A stretch of 6,060 nucleotides of DNA from Desulfobacterales bacterium (GTDB taxonomy: Bacteria; Desulfobacterota; Desulfobacteria; Desulfobacterales; JAUCGF01), in assembly GCA_029940345.1 (NCBI GenBank), contig JAOZRC010000347.1, positions 1 to 6,060 on the forward strand, written 5' to 3'. Position 1 is the stretch's first letter. Every line of letters begins with the position of its first letter. Positions 1 through 6,052 of this stretch are shown here, piece by piece. The notes beneath the pieces were generated by a model, which had not been told where the DNA came from, did no database searches, and saw only the letters and a list, made by a program, of their open reading frames with translations. The position numbers were made by a program, and so were the translations under genes.

Positions 1-14
1 TAGACAGCTAAACC

Positions 15-21
15 AGGGAGG
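15..21 (+). promoter_or_regulatory. Strong Shine-Dalgarno site that fixes the pcm start
   Basis: AGGGAGG lies four bases before the ATG at 26. It is the best ribosome binding site in the window. It supports the long start, which includes the export signal, over the internal ATG at 134, which has no comparable site and would give a product of conventional cytosolic length. The TAG at 1-3 could be the stop of an upstream gene, but too little sequence is present to tell. Confidence 0.75.
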
Positions 22-25
22 AAAA

Positions 26-748
26 ATGAGACGAATCTATTTTCTTCTATATATGATTGTTGCCAGTGCGTTCGGAACTTCATGCAAAGCTGAAGATGCG
101 GATCCGTCGCGTTTTGTTAAACAGCGCGAAGCTATGATCCGGACACAGATAGAATCCCGGGGAATCAACGATCCGGCGACGCTTCAGGCCATGCGTAAAG
201 TTGAGCGGCACAGGTTTGTCCCCTCAAAGTATCAAAACCAGGCATACGAAGACCGTCCTTTGCCGATTGGCGAAGACCAAACCATATCACAGCCCTATAT
301 CGTGGCGCTCATGACGCAGGTTCTGGACCTCAAGGAAAATGAAAAAGTACTCGAAATCGGAACCGGCTCCGGTTATCAGGCCGCCGTATTGGCTGAAATT
401 TGTAACTATGTTTATACAATTGAGATTGTCGAAACTTTAGGACAACGCGCCCAAAAACTGCTTGCGGATTTAGAGTATACCAATATCAACGTCAAGATTG
501 GCGATGGTTATAAAGGTTGGGAAGAACATAGCCCGTTTGATGCGATTATTGTCACCTGTGCGCCAACGCATATTCCCGAGCCATTAAAAAAACAATTGGC
601 CGAGGGCGGCAAAATGGTGATCCCGGTGGGAAAGACGTTTGCCCAGGAGTTGGTTTTACTGACTAAGCAAAATGGTGAAATCATAAGAAAAGCCATTATT
701 CCGGTGCGTTTCGTGCCCATGTTAGGCGAAAATGGTAAAAAATATTGA
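26..748 (+). CDS. pcm: Protein-L-isoaspartate O-methyltransferase with N-terminal export signal
   Basis: This enzyme transfers a methyl group from S-adenosylmethionine to L-isoaspartyl residues in aged proteins, starting their repair to aspartate. Seen in the 240-residue product: the family signature DQTISQPY (84-91, with the active-site Ser88), the SAM-binding motif I VLEIGTGSGYQ (108-118), FDAIIVT (171-177), EGGKMVIPVG (193-202) and the C-terminal RFVPML (228-233). It aligns through its whole body with the E. coli Pcm pattern. The first ~25 residues are extra: basic start (R2, R3), a hydrophobic stretch (about 5-17) and Cys20 in GTSC. This fits a permissive lipobox, or alternatively signal peptidase I cleavage near Ala22. 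A strong Shine-Dalgarno at 15-21 supports this start. The product is therefore probably periplasmic or membrane-anchored, which is odd for a SAM-dependent enzyme. cutA follows after 16 bases and is probably cotranscribed. Family call very secure; export is inferred. Confidence 0.95.
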   Translation: MRRIYFLLYMIVASAFGTSCKAEDADPSRFVKQREAMIRTQIESRGINDPATLQAMRKVERHRFVPSKYQNQAYEDRPLPIGEDQTISQPYIVALMTQVLDLKENEKVLEIGTGSGYQAAVLAEICNYVYTIEIVETLGQRAQKLLADLEYTNINVKIGDGYKGWEEHSPFDAIIVTCAPTHIPEPLKKQLAEGGKMVIPVGKTFAQELVLLTKQNGEIIRKAIIPVRFVPMLGENGKKY

Positions 749-753
749 AGGGA
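747..753 (+). promoter_or_regulatory. Shine-Dalgarno site favouring the shorter cutA start
   Basis: GAAGGGA overlaps the pcm stop codon and lies 11 bases before the ATG at 765. The earlier in-frame ATG at 732, inside pcm, has only a weak AGGC-like stretch ahead of it. The 765 start also gives the usual CutA length. Overlap of this site with the pcm stop fits translational coupling. Confidence 0.45.
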
Positions 754-764
754 AAAAGAATAAA

Positions 765-1094
765 ATGGCATCAGGAGGAAAAAACAGCCTTGTCCTGACC
801 ACCTGCCCAAATAATCAGGAAGCTGAAGAACTGGCGCGTTCCCTGGTGGAAAAACACTTGGCCGCGTGTGTCCAAATTACCGGCATAACCAGTTACTATG
901 AATGGAAAAACAAAGTAAATAAAGATGAAGAACGGCTTTTACTGATTAAAACGCAGACCGAACGATACGATGAAATTGAACAATTTATCACCCGACATCA
1001 CAGCTACGATGTTCCTGAGATTATTTCCATGCCTATACACAACGGCTCGGACGCCTATTTGCATTGGATTGATGAAATTTGTAACAAATCCTAG
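765..1094 (+). CDS. cutA: CutA1 family divalent-cation tolerance protein
   Basis: CutA proteins are small, very stable trimers with a ferredoxin-like fold, linked genetically to copper and other divalent-metal tolerance; their biochemical role remains unsettled. The 109-residue product shows the family pattern from end to end: the first strand LVLTTCP (9-15), EKHLAACVQ (29-37), the YYEWKNKV strand (44-51), ERLLLIKT (56-63), HHSYDVPEII (78-87) and the closing YLHWI (98-102). Cys35 and His78-His79 match positions discussed as metal ligands in E. coli CutA. An in-frame ATG at 732 would add 11 lysine-rich residues and overlap pcm by 17 bases. I prefer 765 because of the better ribosome binding site and the normal family length (about 105-112). 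It follows pcm closely and probably shares its transcript. No signal peptide, so cytoplasmic. Confidence 0.93.
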   Translation: MASGGKNSLVLTTCPNNQEAEELARSLVEKHLAACVQITGITSYYEWKNKVNKDEERLLLIKTQTERYDEIEQFITRHHSYDVPEIISMPIHNGSDAYLHWIDEICNKS

Positions 1095-1171
1095 AAGCGG
1101 AGAATGAACTCTGGAACGCTAAAAATGCCGCCTTTTATGGCCTTGCGCTCAATATCTTATTTATGAAAAGC

Positions 1172-1178
1172 AAAAGGA
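1172..1178 (+). promoter_or_regulatory. Ribosome binding site for the PAS-receiver gene
   Basis: AAAAGGA lies seven bases before the ATG at 1186. It supports that start over the out-of-frame ATG at 1163. The 91-base gap after cutA contains no clear terminator or promoter, so cotranscription with pcm-cutA cannot be ruled in or out. Confidence 0.55.
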
Positions 1179-1185
1179 TATTCTG

Positions 1186-2715
1186 ATGACCCGGAGATTA
1201 AGCGATAAAGACATTGTGCTACAATCAGGTGCGTTAAAAGATGAAACGGCAAAACGTAAACAGGCTGAAACACAGTTGCGTAAAGCGCTGGCAAACTTCA
1301 ATGCCATTTTTGAAAACTCCCCGGACGCCCTGATGGTTATTGATGCCATCGACGGAACAATCCTAAAAGTCAATCAGATGGTTTCACACTTATTTGGCTA
1401 TAAACTCAGTGAGCTGAAAGGAAAAAACTTTAAAATTCTTTTCCCGTCCCCTAAACAACGGTCACAAGATGAGCTGATAAAAGATCCCCAAGTATTCGGA
1501 ACCGTGTTCACGCAGGAATTTCGCCGTGCTAACGGTGCGAAGCGTTTCATGGACATGACTTCGGCAATCGTTACGATGGATCATGGCATATCAATTCTGG
1601 CCGCTTTTCGAGATATCAGCAAACGCGTACGAATGGAAAAGAGGCTTCGTGAAAGCCGCCAAAAGCATCTTCAAATCCATCAAATGGTGCGACTTATGAC
1701 GGATCATACCTCTGATTATATTTGGGCGAAAGACCCGGAGCAGCAATTTTTATTCGTAAATCGTAAGATGTCTGAAAAATTGTTGAATTGTGATGACCCT
1801 CAAGATGCCATCGGCAAAACCGAAGCGTTTTTTATCGACTGGAAAAAAGACAAGCGGTCGCAAAAACCAATCGAAAAAATGAACGATTGTTCTGAGCATG
1901 TCACTGAAACGCCTGAAAAACCGGTAAAATACTTAAAAGAAGGTATCATCAGGGGCAAGTATTTTGTCATGGATATCCATGAGTCGCCCGTATTTGACGA
2001 AAAACGCCAGATCATCGGAACTGTGGGAATCGGTCGGGATATTACCCAACAGACCGAACTAAGAAAAAAGATCCAGCAAAATAAGAAAAATAATACAGGT
2101 GCCATGAAATCACCGGTTAACAACGTCGTCCATGATTTTAACACGCTTGTTTCGGAGATGGAGCGAATGATAGTGATGGCGCAGTCGGAATTTCCGGCGG
2201 AAAAGCCAGGGGGGCGCTATCTTAAAAAGGCGCTTGAAATAGCCCAACAGTCTACGGGTATTATGGAGCGGTTTCATCACTACGAAAATGAAACGCTTTT
2301 CCAAGGCGACAGGGAGGGCCTATCTAAAGGCAAAGAGCGTATTCTATTTGTTGATATCGAAGAAGCCGGCGCGGAAGTTTCCAAACAAATACTGGAACAC
2401 TTGGGATATCAAACCAGAGCCGGGAGCGACCCTGAAAAAGCGCTTACCGAATTTCGTCTAAATCCTGACAGCTTTGATCTTGTTATCACTGATATGACAC
2501 TCCCCAAAATGAGCGGAGAAACGTTGGCATCCGAAATTTTAAAAATCAGACCGGATATTCCGATTATCTTTTGTACGACCGGATACAGGCAACCCCAGGT
2601 TGATATAAAATCCGGATTGACAGGAATAGCGGCTCTGATGATAAAACCTTTAGCCATGTCTGATATTGCTCAAACAGTCAGAAATGTACTCGATAAGAGC
2701 AATCCGAATCAGTAG
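1186..2715 (+). CDS. PAS-PAS-receiver signalling protein, kinase-less remnant of a hybrid histidine kinase
   Basis: The 509-residue product appears to be a cytoplasmic sensor-regulator; no membrane segment is visible. Order of parts: a charged probable coiled coil (about 18-36), a PAS domain (about 37-150, with FENSPDALMVID and LFGYKLSELKGK, ending FRDISKRVRMEKRL), a second PAS-like domain (about 163-290, with FVNRKM and the GTVGIGRDITQQ ending), a degenerate dimerisation segment with an H-box-like VVHDFNTLV (314-322, His316) and a partner helix to about 365, then a receiver domain (384-509). The receiver keeps the phosphoacceptor Asp436 (DLVITDM), a Thr at 464/465 (FCTTGY) and Lys487 (IKPL). 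Its acidic pair is reduced to Asp390-Ile391, where family members usually have two acidic residues. No N, G1 or G2 box of an ATPase domain lies between His316 and the receiver, so it cannot phosphorylate itself in the normal way. There is no DNA-binding output domain. Signal and partner are unknown. Confidence 0.87.
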   Translation: MTRRLSDKDIVLQSGALKDETAKRKQAETQLRKALANFNAIFENSPDALMVIDAIDGTILKVNQMVSHLFGYKLSELKGKNFKILFPSPKQRSQDELIKDPQVFGTVFTQEFRRANGAKRFMDMTSAIVTMDHGISILAAFRDISKRVRMEKRLRESRQKHLQIHQMVRLMTDHTSDYIWAKDPEQQFLFVNRKMSEKLLNCDDPQDAIGKTEAFFIDWKKDKRSQKPIEKMNDCSEHVTETPEKPVKYLKEGIIRGKYFVMDIHESPVFDEKRQIIGTVGIGRDITQQTELRKKIQQNKKNNTGAMKSPVNNVVHDFNTLVSEMERMIVMAQSEFPAEKPGGRYLKKALEIAQQSTGIMERFHHYENETLFQGDREGLSKGKERILFVDIEEAGAEVSKQILEHLGYQTRAGSDPEKALTEFRLNPDSFDLVITDMTLPKMSGETLASEILKIRPDIPIIFCTTGYRQPQVDIKSGLTGIAALMIKPLAMSDIAQTVRNVLDKSNPNQ

Positions 2716-2775
2716 CCCATTTAATCAATTTATCAATCCCTACATCTGACCCGAGATATTAATACTAAGAAACAA

Positions 2776-2781
2776 TATAAT
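2776..2781 (+). promoter_or_regulatory. Candidate -10 box upstream of the DHH gene
   Basis: A perfect TATAAT lies in the AT-rich 84-base gap between the PAS-receiver gene and the DHH gene, 18 bases before the ATG at 2800. No good -35 element sits at 16-18 bases: 2753-2758 reads GAGATA, and the closer match TCTGAC at 2745-2750 is too far upstream. Use of this box would give a leader of only about a dozen bases. AT-rich gaps produce such hexamers by chance, so this is a weak call. Confidence 0.25.
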
Positions 2782-2799
2782 CAATCGGAAATTACTATT

Positions 2800-3690
2800 A
2801 TGAGAATTGTAACTCGTCCTGATTTTGACGGTGTCGTTTGCGCGGTATTGCTGTATGAAGCTGAATCCGTTACAAACCCGGTGAAGTGGGTGGAACCCGC
2901 TGATATTCAAAAAAAGCGGACGACGATTAGAAAAGGAGATATCCTGGCAAATTTGCCTTTTGATAATCGTTGCAGTTTATGGTTCGATCATCATTACACC
3001 AATCGGATAAATCACTCTTACAAAGGCGTCATGAAAATTGCCCCGTCAGCGGCGGGTGTTATTTTTGAATACTACCAGGACAAATTCAAGCAAGACTACG
3101 GTGAATTGGTTCGCGCGGCGGATAAAATTGACTCTGCTGATTTTTCACAAGAAGAAGTGCGCTATCCTGAAAAACACCCCTACATTATGCTTTCCATGAC
3201 AATTGCGGGGATGGAAAAAAATGACGCTCCCTACTGGGACACACTCGTCACAATGCTGCGGAAATTGCCTATCAAAGCAATAACAGATCGACCGGAAATC
3301 CGAAAACGCTGCGCATCTGTGATTGAACGCAATGAAAAATATAAAACCTATTTGAAAAAATACACCCAGGTAATCGGGCAGGCAGCGATTAGCGATTTTC
3401 GCAGTTTTGAAAAAGCGCCGCATGGCAATCGTTTTTTGGTGTATTCGTTGTTCCCTGAAACAGTTGTCAGTGCGAGGATATTTTATGCCGATGAATCGAA
3501 ACAACAGGTCGTTGTCAGCGTAGGCCACAGTATTTTCAACCGCAATTGTAATGTAAATGTCGGGCAGATGCTGACCGCTTTTGAGGGCGGCGGCCATCAT
3601 GCCGCCGCCGCATGTAGTTTTCATGTCAGTAAAGCGGATCAGTATATCCCTGAAATCATGGATATATTGGTTAAAAACAAAACAAATTAA
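2800..3690 (+). CDS. DHH/DHHA1 family phosphoesterase (exopolyphosphatase-like or oligonucleotide phosphodiesterase)
   Basis: DHH proteins are metal-dependent phosphoesterases that include RecJ, NrnA-type nanoRNases, cyclic dinucleotide hydrolases and exopolyphosphatases. The 296-residue product has motif I RPDFDG (6-11), the name-giving WFDHH (61-65), a SAAGVIFEY segment (83-91), a third acidic motif ADKIDSAD (107-114) and the C-terminal DHHA1 signature EGGGHHAAAA (262-271). Length fits a minimal two-domain stand-alone enzyme with no CBS, PAS or membrane part. At motif I many relatives carry a His two residues before the first Asp; here it is Arg6. I recall proteins of this style annotated as exopolyphosphatase in sulfate reducers, but the substrate cannot be read from sequence. 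The ATG is preceded only by a weak CGGAA (2786-2790), so translation may be modest. The neighbours do not indicate a substrate. Confidence 0.88.
   Translation: MRIVTRPDFDGVVCAVLLYEAESVTNPVKWVEPADIQKKRTTIRKGDILANLPFDNRCSLWFDHHYTNRINHSYKGVMKIAPSAAGVIFEYYQDKFKQDYGELVRAADKIDSADFSQEEVRYPEKHPYIMLSMTIAGMEKNDAPYWDTLVTMLRKLPIKAITDRPEIRKRCASVIERNEKYKTYLKKYTQVIGQAAISDFRSFEKAPHGNRFLVYSLFPETVVSARIFYADESKQQVVVSVGHSIFNRNCNVNVGQMLTAFEGGGHHAAAACSFHVSKADQYIPEIMDILVKNKTN
3586..3609 (+). repeat. Perfect 9-bp GC-only inverted repeat inside the DHHA1 motif
   Basis: GGCGGCGGC (3586-3594) and GCCGCCGCC (3601-3609) are perfect reverse complements separated by CATCAT. In frame these are three Gly, two His and three Ala codons of the conserved GGGHHAAA motif, so the hairpin follows from the protein motif plus a uniform GGC/GCC codon choice. 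It is not a terminator: no T-tract follows and it lies about 80 bases before the stop codon. Confidence 0.8.
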
Positions 3691-3731
3691 TGACGAAGCC
3701 AGGGAATTGGTGCCAAACAACCGTTAATTGA
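3690..3731 (+). other. Possible 13-codon coupling ORF between the DHH and glycosyltransferase genes
   Basis: The stop of the DHH gene forms TAATG, opening an ORF that encodes MTKPGNWCQTTVN and stops at TGA 3729-3731, two bases before the ATG at 3734. The glycosyltransferase has no Shine-Dalgarno at usable distance; AGGGA at 3701-3705 lies inside this small ORF and about 28 bases too early. Termination-reinitiation could carry ribosomes across. Short ORFs like this also arise by chance, and nothing shows that it is translated. Confidence 0.2.
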
Positions 3732-3733
3732 CT

Positions 3734-4774
3734 ATGAGCAAACCATTATTGACTTTTACGCTTTTAACGTACAACCAGCAACGTTTTGTCCGTGAAGCCG
3801 TTCAGGGCGCATTGGCGCAGACCTATTCGCCTTTGGAAATCATCATTTCGGATGATTGTTCAACCGACCGCACTTATGCCATTATTCAGGATGAAATTTC
3901 CCAATATAACGGCCCCCATCAAATCATTCTCAACCGCAACGAGACCAATCTTGGTATCGGGGGGCATGTTAATTATGTCGTCCGCTTATCTTCAGGTGAG
4001 CTGATTATTGGCGCCGCCGGTGATGATATATCGCTGCCGCAAAGAACTGAAAAAATTTTTCAGGCATATATAAAATCAGGGAAAAGGGCGCAGTCAATCA
4101 GTTCTGATATGGTTATTATTGATGACAAGGGCCGTCAGTTCGGAATGCACCGTATAATTCCGTCAAGTCTGAATGAACTTTCCTTAAACGCATTCGTTGC
4201 CAACAACGGTGGGATTTATGGCAGCGCACATGCTTGCGCCAAACGCCTTTTTGATTTTTTCGGGCCGTTGCCGGACAGTGTCTGGCACGAAGATATAGTT
4301 ATTGCATTCAGAGCCGGCTTGATAGGTGGGATTCACATCATTGGGGAGCCTTTGGTGCTATATCGCCGGCATGATGGAAATCTATCCAAACCGATGGGTG
4401 ATTTACGCAGTGTTAAAATGTTTTACACCGAACGTAAATCAAGGGCGCTTGATTATAAACTGGTTTTCAAGGCATGGCTTGCAGATATTGCCACTGTGTA
4501 TGCCTGTCAACCTGAAAGAAAGGGTGAATTTGATAAACTTTATGATATAATTACGAAAAAAGTGGATGTCATATCAGATGAAATCGCCATGTTTGACACC
4601 GGTTTTATCAATAGAACCCGGCTACTAAAAAGAGCGCTTTACCAAAAAACTGACTATAAAACCATTCGCCGCCGATTGGCAATGTTCTTGGCACCCCGAG
4701 CATATCTGGAGTACATAAAACTAAAGAAACGATGGTTGCTGCGATATAATATGAAACAAGATATCATTAAATAG
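3734..4774 (+). CDS. Family 2 (GT-A) glycosyltransferase
   Basis: This is a likely inverting transferase that moves a sugar from a nucleotide-sugar donor onto a growing surface glycan at the cytoplasmic face. The 346-residue product has the GT2 core: FTLLTYNQQRFVREAVQGAL near the N-terminus (8-27), EIIISDDCSTDRT (35-47) for nucleotide binding, a metal-binding DxD equivalent GDD (96-98), and the acceptor-side WHEDIV (184-189) with the probable catalytic-base region Glu186-Asp187, followed by YRRHDGNLS (210-218). The C-terminal ~110 residues are helical and basic (many Lys/Arg from 293 to 341), suggesting peripheral membrane contact; no clear transmembrane helix. I chose ATG 3734; an in-frame TTG at 3728 would add two residues. 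The upstream ribosome binding site is poor. It converges with the family 4 transferase, 51 bases apart. Donor and acceptor sugars cannot be predicted. Confidence 0.9.
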   Translation: MSKPLLTFTLLTYNQQRFVREAVQGALAQTYSPLEIIISDDCSTDRTYAIIQDEISQYNGPHQIILNRNETNLGIGGHVNYVVRLSSGELIIGAAGDDISLPQRTEKIFQAYIKSGKRAQSISSDMVIIDDKGRQFGMHRIIPSSLNELSLNAFVANNGGIYGSAHACAKRLFDFFGPLPDSVWHEDIVIAFRAGLIGGIHIIGEPLVLYRRHDGNLSKPMGDLRSVKMFYTERKSRALDYKLVFKAWLADIATVYACQPERKGEFDKLYDIITKKVDVISDEIAMFDTGFINRTRLLKRALYQKTDYKTIRRRLAMFLAPRAYLEYIKLKKRWLLRYNMKQDIIK

Positions 4775-4825
4775 AACGGCAATAATAAATAACTGCTCTC
4801 CACTCTCCGATTTCGGTTCATGAAG

Positions 4826-5962
4826 TTACAAGACAGAGTTATAAATATTTTCTAATTTCAATGCTTGTCGCTTGATTGAAAATATATCGCAAACATATTC
4901 ACGCCCCCGCATACCCATATTGTGAGCCAATCCAGGGTCTGATATCAGCAGGTCCAAACGCTCTGTCAAGGCGCTATCATCTTTTTCCGACACCAAAAAA
5001 CCGGTTTCACCGTCGATAACGGCTTCGGGAATACCGGCATGCTCGGTGGCAACGATAGGGATGCCGCATGCGGATGCTTCATTAAAAACAATAGGGAGTC
5101 CCTCGCTATCACCGGAACGCGCCGTTTGGCTGGGAAGTGCAAATATTTCCGCATGTCGCATCAATTTGATTACTTGGGCGTGCGATTGGGCTCCCCTGAA
5201 AATGACCCGCTTTTCAATACCCAGCCTTTCAGACAACCTTACCAGGTTTTGTGTTAAAGGGCCATCACCTATCAGTATCAGTTTTACGGATCCATGTTTA
5301 CGACAAATGCGGGCAAACGCTTTTAATAGCGTATCCACCCCCTTTTTTTCGATATGCCGACCAACGCACAAAATGTAACGATCATCTCTTTTTCGATGGG
5401 TCGATTGTTTGTTTATTGGCCTGATTTTATCAATATCAACACCGATATAGTGTTGAACAATTTTGGATGGCGGATACCCCTTCAGGATGAGCCTGTTCTC
5501 AATAAATTTGGAAACGGCGATAAATTTTGCAGCGTAAGTTATTAATTTTTTTTCATAAAGCCGAAAATATATTTGAAATAATTTTCCTGATCTGAATAAG
5601 GCTTCTTTCGTAGCGGTCGCATCATTGCCATGAAACGTAACAATCAAAGGAATTTCAGCTTTCCGGGCAAGGGGCATGGCATAAACGCCATCAAATCCGA
5701 AATGAGCGTGGATTAAATTTAACTTGGCAATCTTGTCTGAATGTCCGAAAAAAAGGGATGCATGTGTTAAGGCGAAAAGGGGTGATCGCAGTTTCCCACC
5801 ATAGGCGTCACGACAACATAAATATTCGAAATTAACCTCCCCGGTTTTATTTCTGATCAGAAACACCGGTTCAAACTGTCGCAGCGCTCGCGCCTGTTCA
5901 CTAATAAAGGTTTCCGAATACAGGGGGAAAACCGTCTTATAAATACCAATTCGGGGTTTCAT
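4826..5962 (-). CDS. Family 4 (GT-B) glycosyltransferase, WcaL-like
   Basis: This is a retaining glycosyltransferase of the GT-B fold, probably adding a hexose during exopolysaccharide or lipopolysaccharide assembly. The 378-residue product shows, in order: the N-terminal SETFISEQARAL stretch (16-27) typical of the colanic-acid WcaL-like subgroup; HAHFGFDGVYA (85-95); TFHGND (109-114); VSKF (150-153); the C-domain opening YILCVGRHIEKKG (196-208), with Arg202 and Lys207 expected to hold the donor phosphates; IGDGP (231-235); and the EX7E motif EGLPIVFNE (287-295, Glu287 and Glu295), followed by ATEHAGIPEAV (305-315). All core residues look intact and the length is normal. No signal peptide or transmembrane helix. 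The start is the first ATG of the ORF, but no Shine-Dalgarno is visible in the AT-rich stretch before it. It points leftward, so its promoter or upstream partners lie at or beyond the right edge. Sugar specificity unknown. Confidence 0.93.
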   Translation of the reverse strand: MKPRIGIYKTVFPLYSETFISEQARALRQFEPVFLIRNKTGEVNFEYLCCRDAYGGKLRSPLFALTHASLFFGHSDKIAKLNLIHAHFGFDGVYAMPLARKAEIPLIVTFHGNDATATKEALFRSGKLFQIYFRLYEKKLITYAAKFIAVSKFIENRLILKGYPPSKIVQHYIGVDIDKIRPINKQSTHRKRDDRYILCVGRHIEKKGVDTLLKAFARICRKHGSVKLILIGDGPLTQNLVRLSERLGIEKRVIFRGAQSHAQVIKLMRHAEIFALPSQTARSGDSEGLPIVFNEASACGIPIVATEHAGIPEAVIDGETGFLVSEKDDSALTERLDLLISDPGLAHNMGMRGREYVCDIFSIKRQALKLENIYNSVL

Positions 5963-6027
5963 ATTTAATAAAAAGTGATTAACCGATTGACGAACGTGGC
6001 TACCGACATAAGGCGGGACAGACGTAG

Positions 6028-6052
6028 GTTGGGTTGAGGAACGAAACCTGAC
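6028..6052. repeat. Hairpin-forming, REP-like intergenic palindromic element (may run past the window edge)
   Basis: GTTGGGTT (6028-6035) pairs with AACCTGAC (6045-6052) in an 8-bp stem with two G-T wobbles, closing a nine-base loop GAGGAACGA. The surrounding TAGGTTGGGTTGAGGAACGA string resembles a dispersed intergenic palindrome that I recall from many proteobacterial genomes, where the right arm usually reads AACCCAAC. This copy would then have two changed bases in the right arm, both preserving pairing as wobbles. It sits in the leader region of the minus-strand glycosyltransferase. Recognition is from memory, not from a search, and only one copy is present here. Confidence 0.5.

Noticed and set aside
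508..810. A 100-codon minus-strand open frame across the pcm-cutA junction
   Set aside because: It overlaps conserved coding sequence of two well-recognised genes and has no recognisable motif.
1095..1185. A promoter or terminator between cutA and the PAS-receiver gene
   Set aside because: TTGCGC at 1143 has no acceptable -10 at the right distance, and the GCC...GGC pairing near 1130-1140 is only three base pairs. Only the ribosome binding site is supported.
3145..3720. A 191-codon minus-strand open frame opposite the DHH gene
   Set aside because: It is antisense to conserved DHH motifs, its translation is rich in Cys, Phe and Ile without family features, and no ribosome binding site supports it. 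It is a shadow frame.
3728..3733. TTG at 3728 as the start of the family 2 glycosyltransferase
   Set aside because: ATG at 3734 is two codons later and gives the usual family N-terminus; no ribosome binding site favours the TTG.
4807..4816. CCGATTTCGG as a terminator between the convergent glycosyltransferases
   Set aside because: The stem is only 3-4 bp with a tiny loop and no T-tract on either strand.
5963..5995. A promoter (TCGTCA, 17 bases, TATTAA on the minus strand) just before the family 4 glycosyltransferase
   Set aside because: The hexamers match the consensus poorly, and the implied transcription start would fall inside the first codons of the annotated gene.
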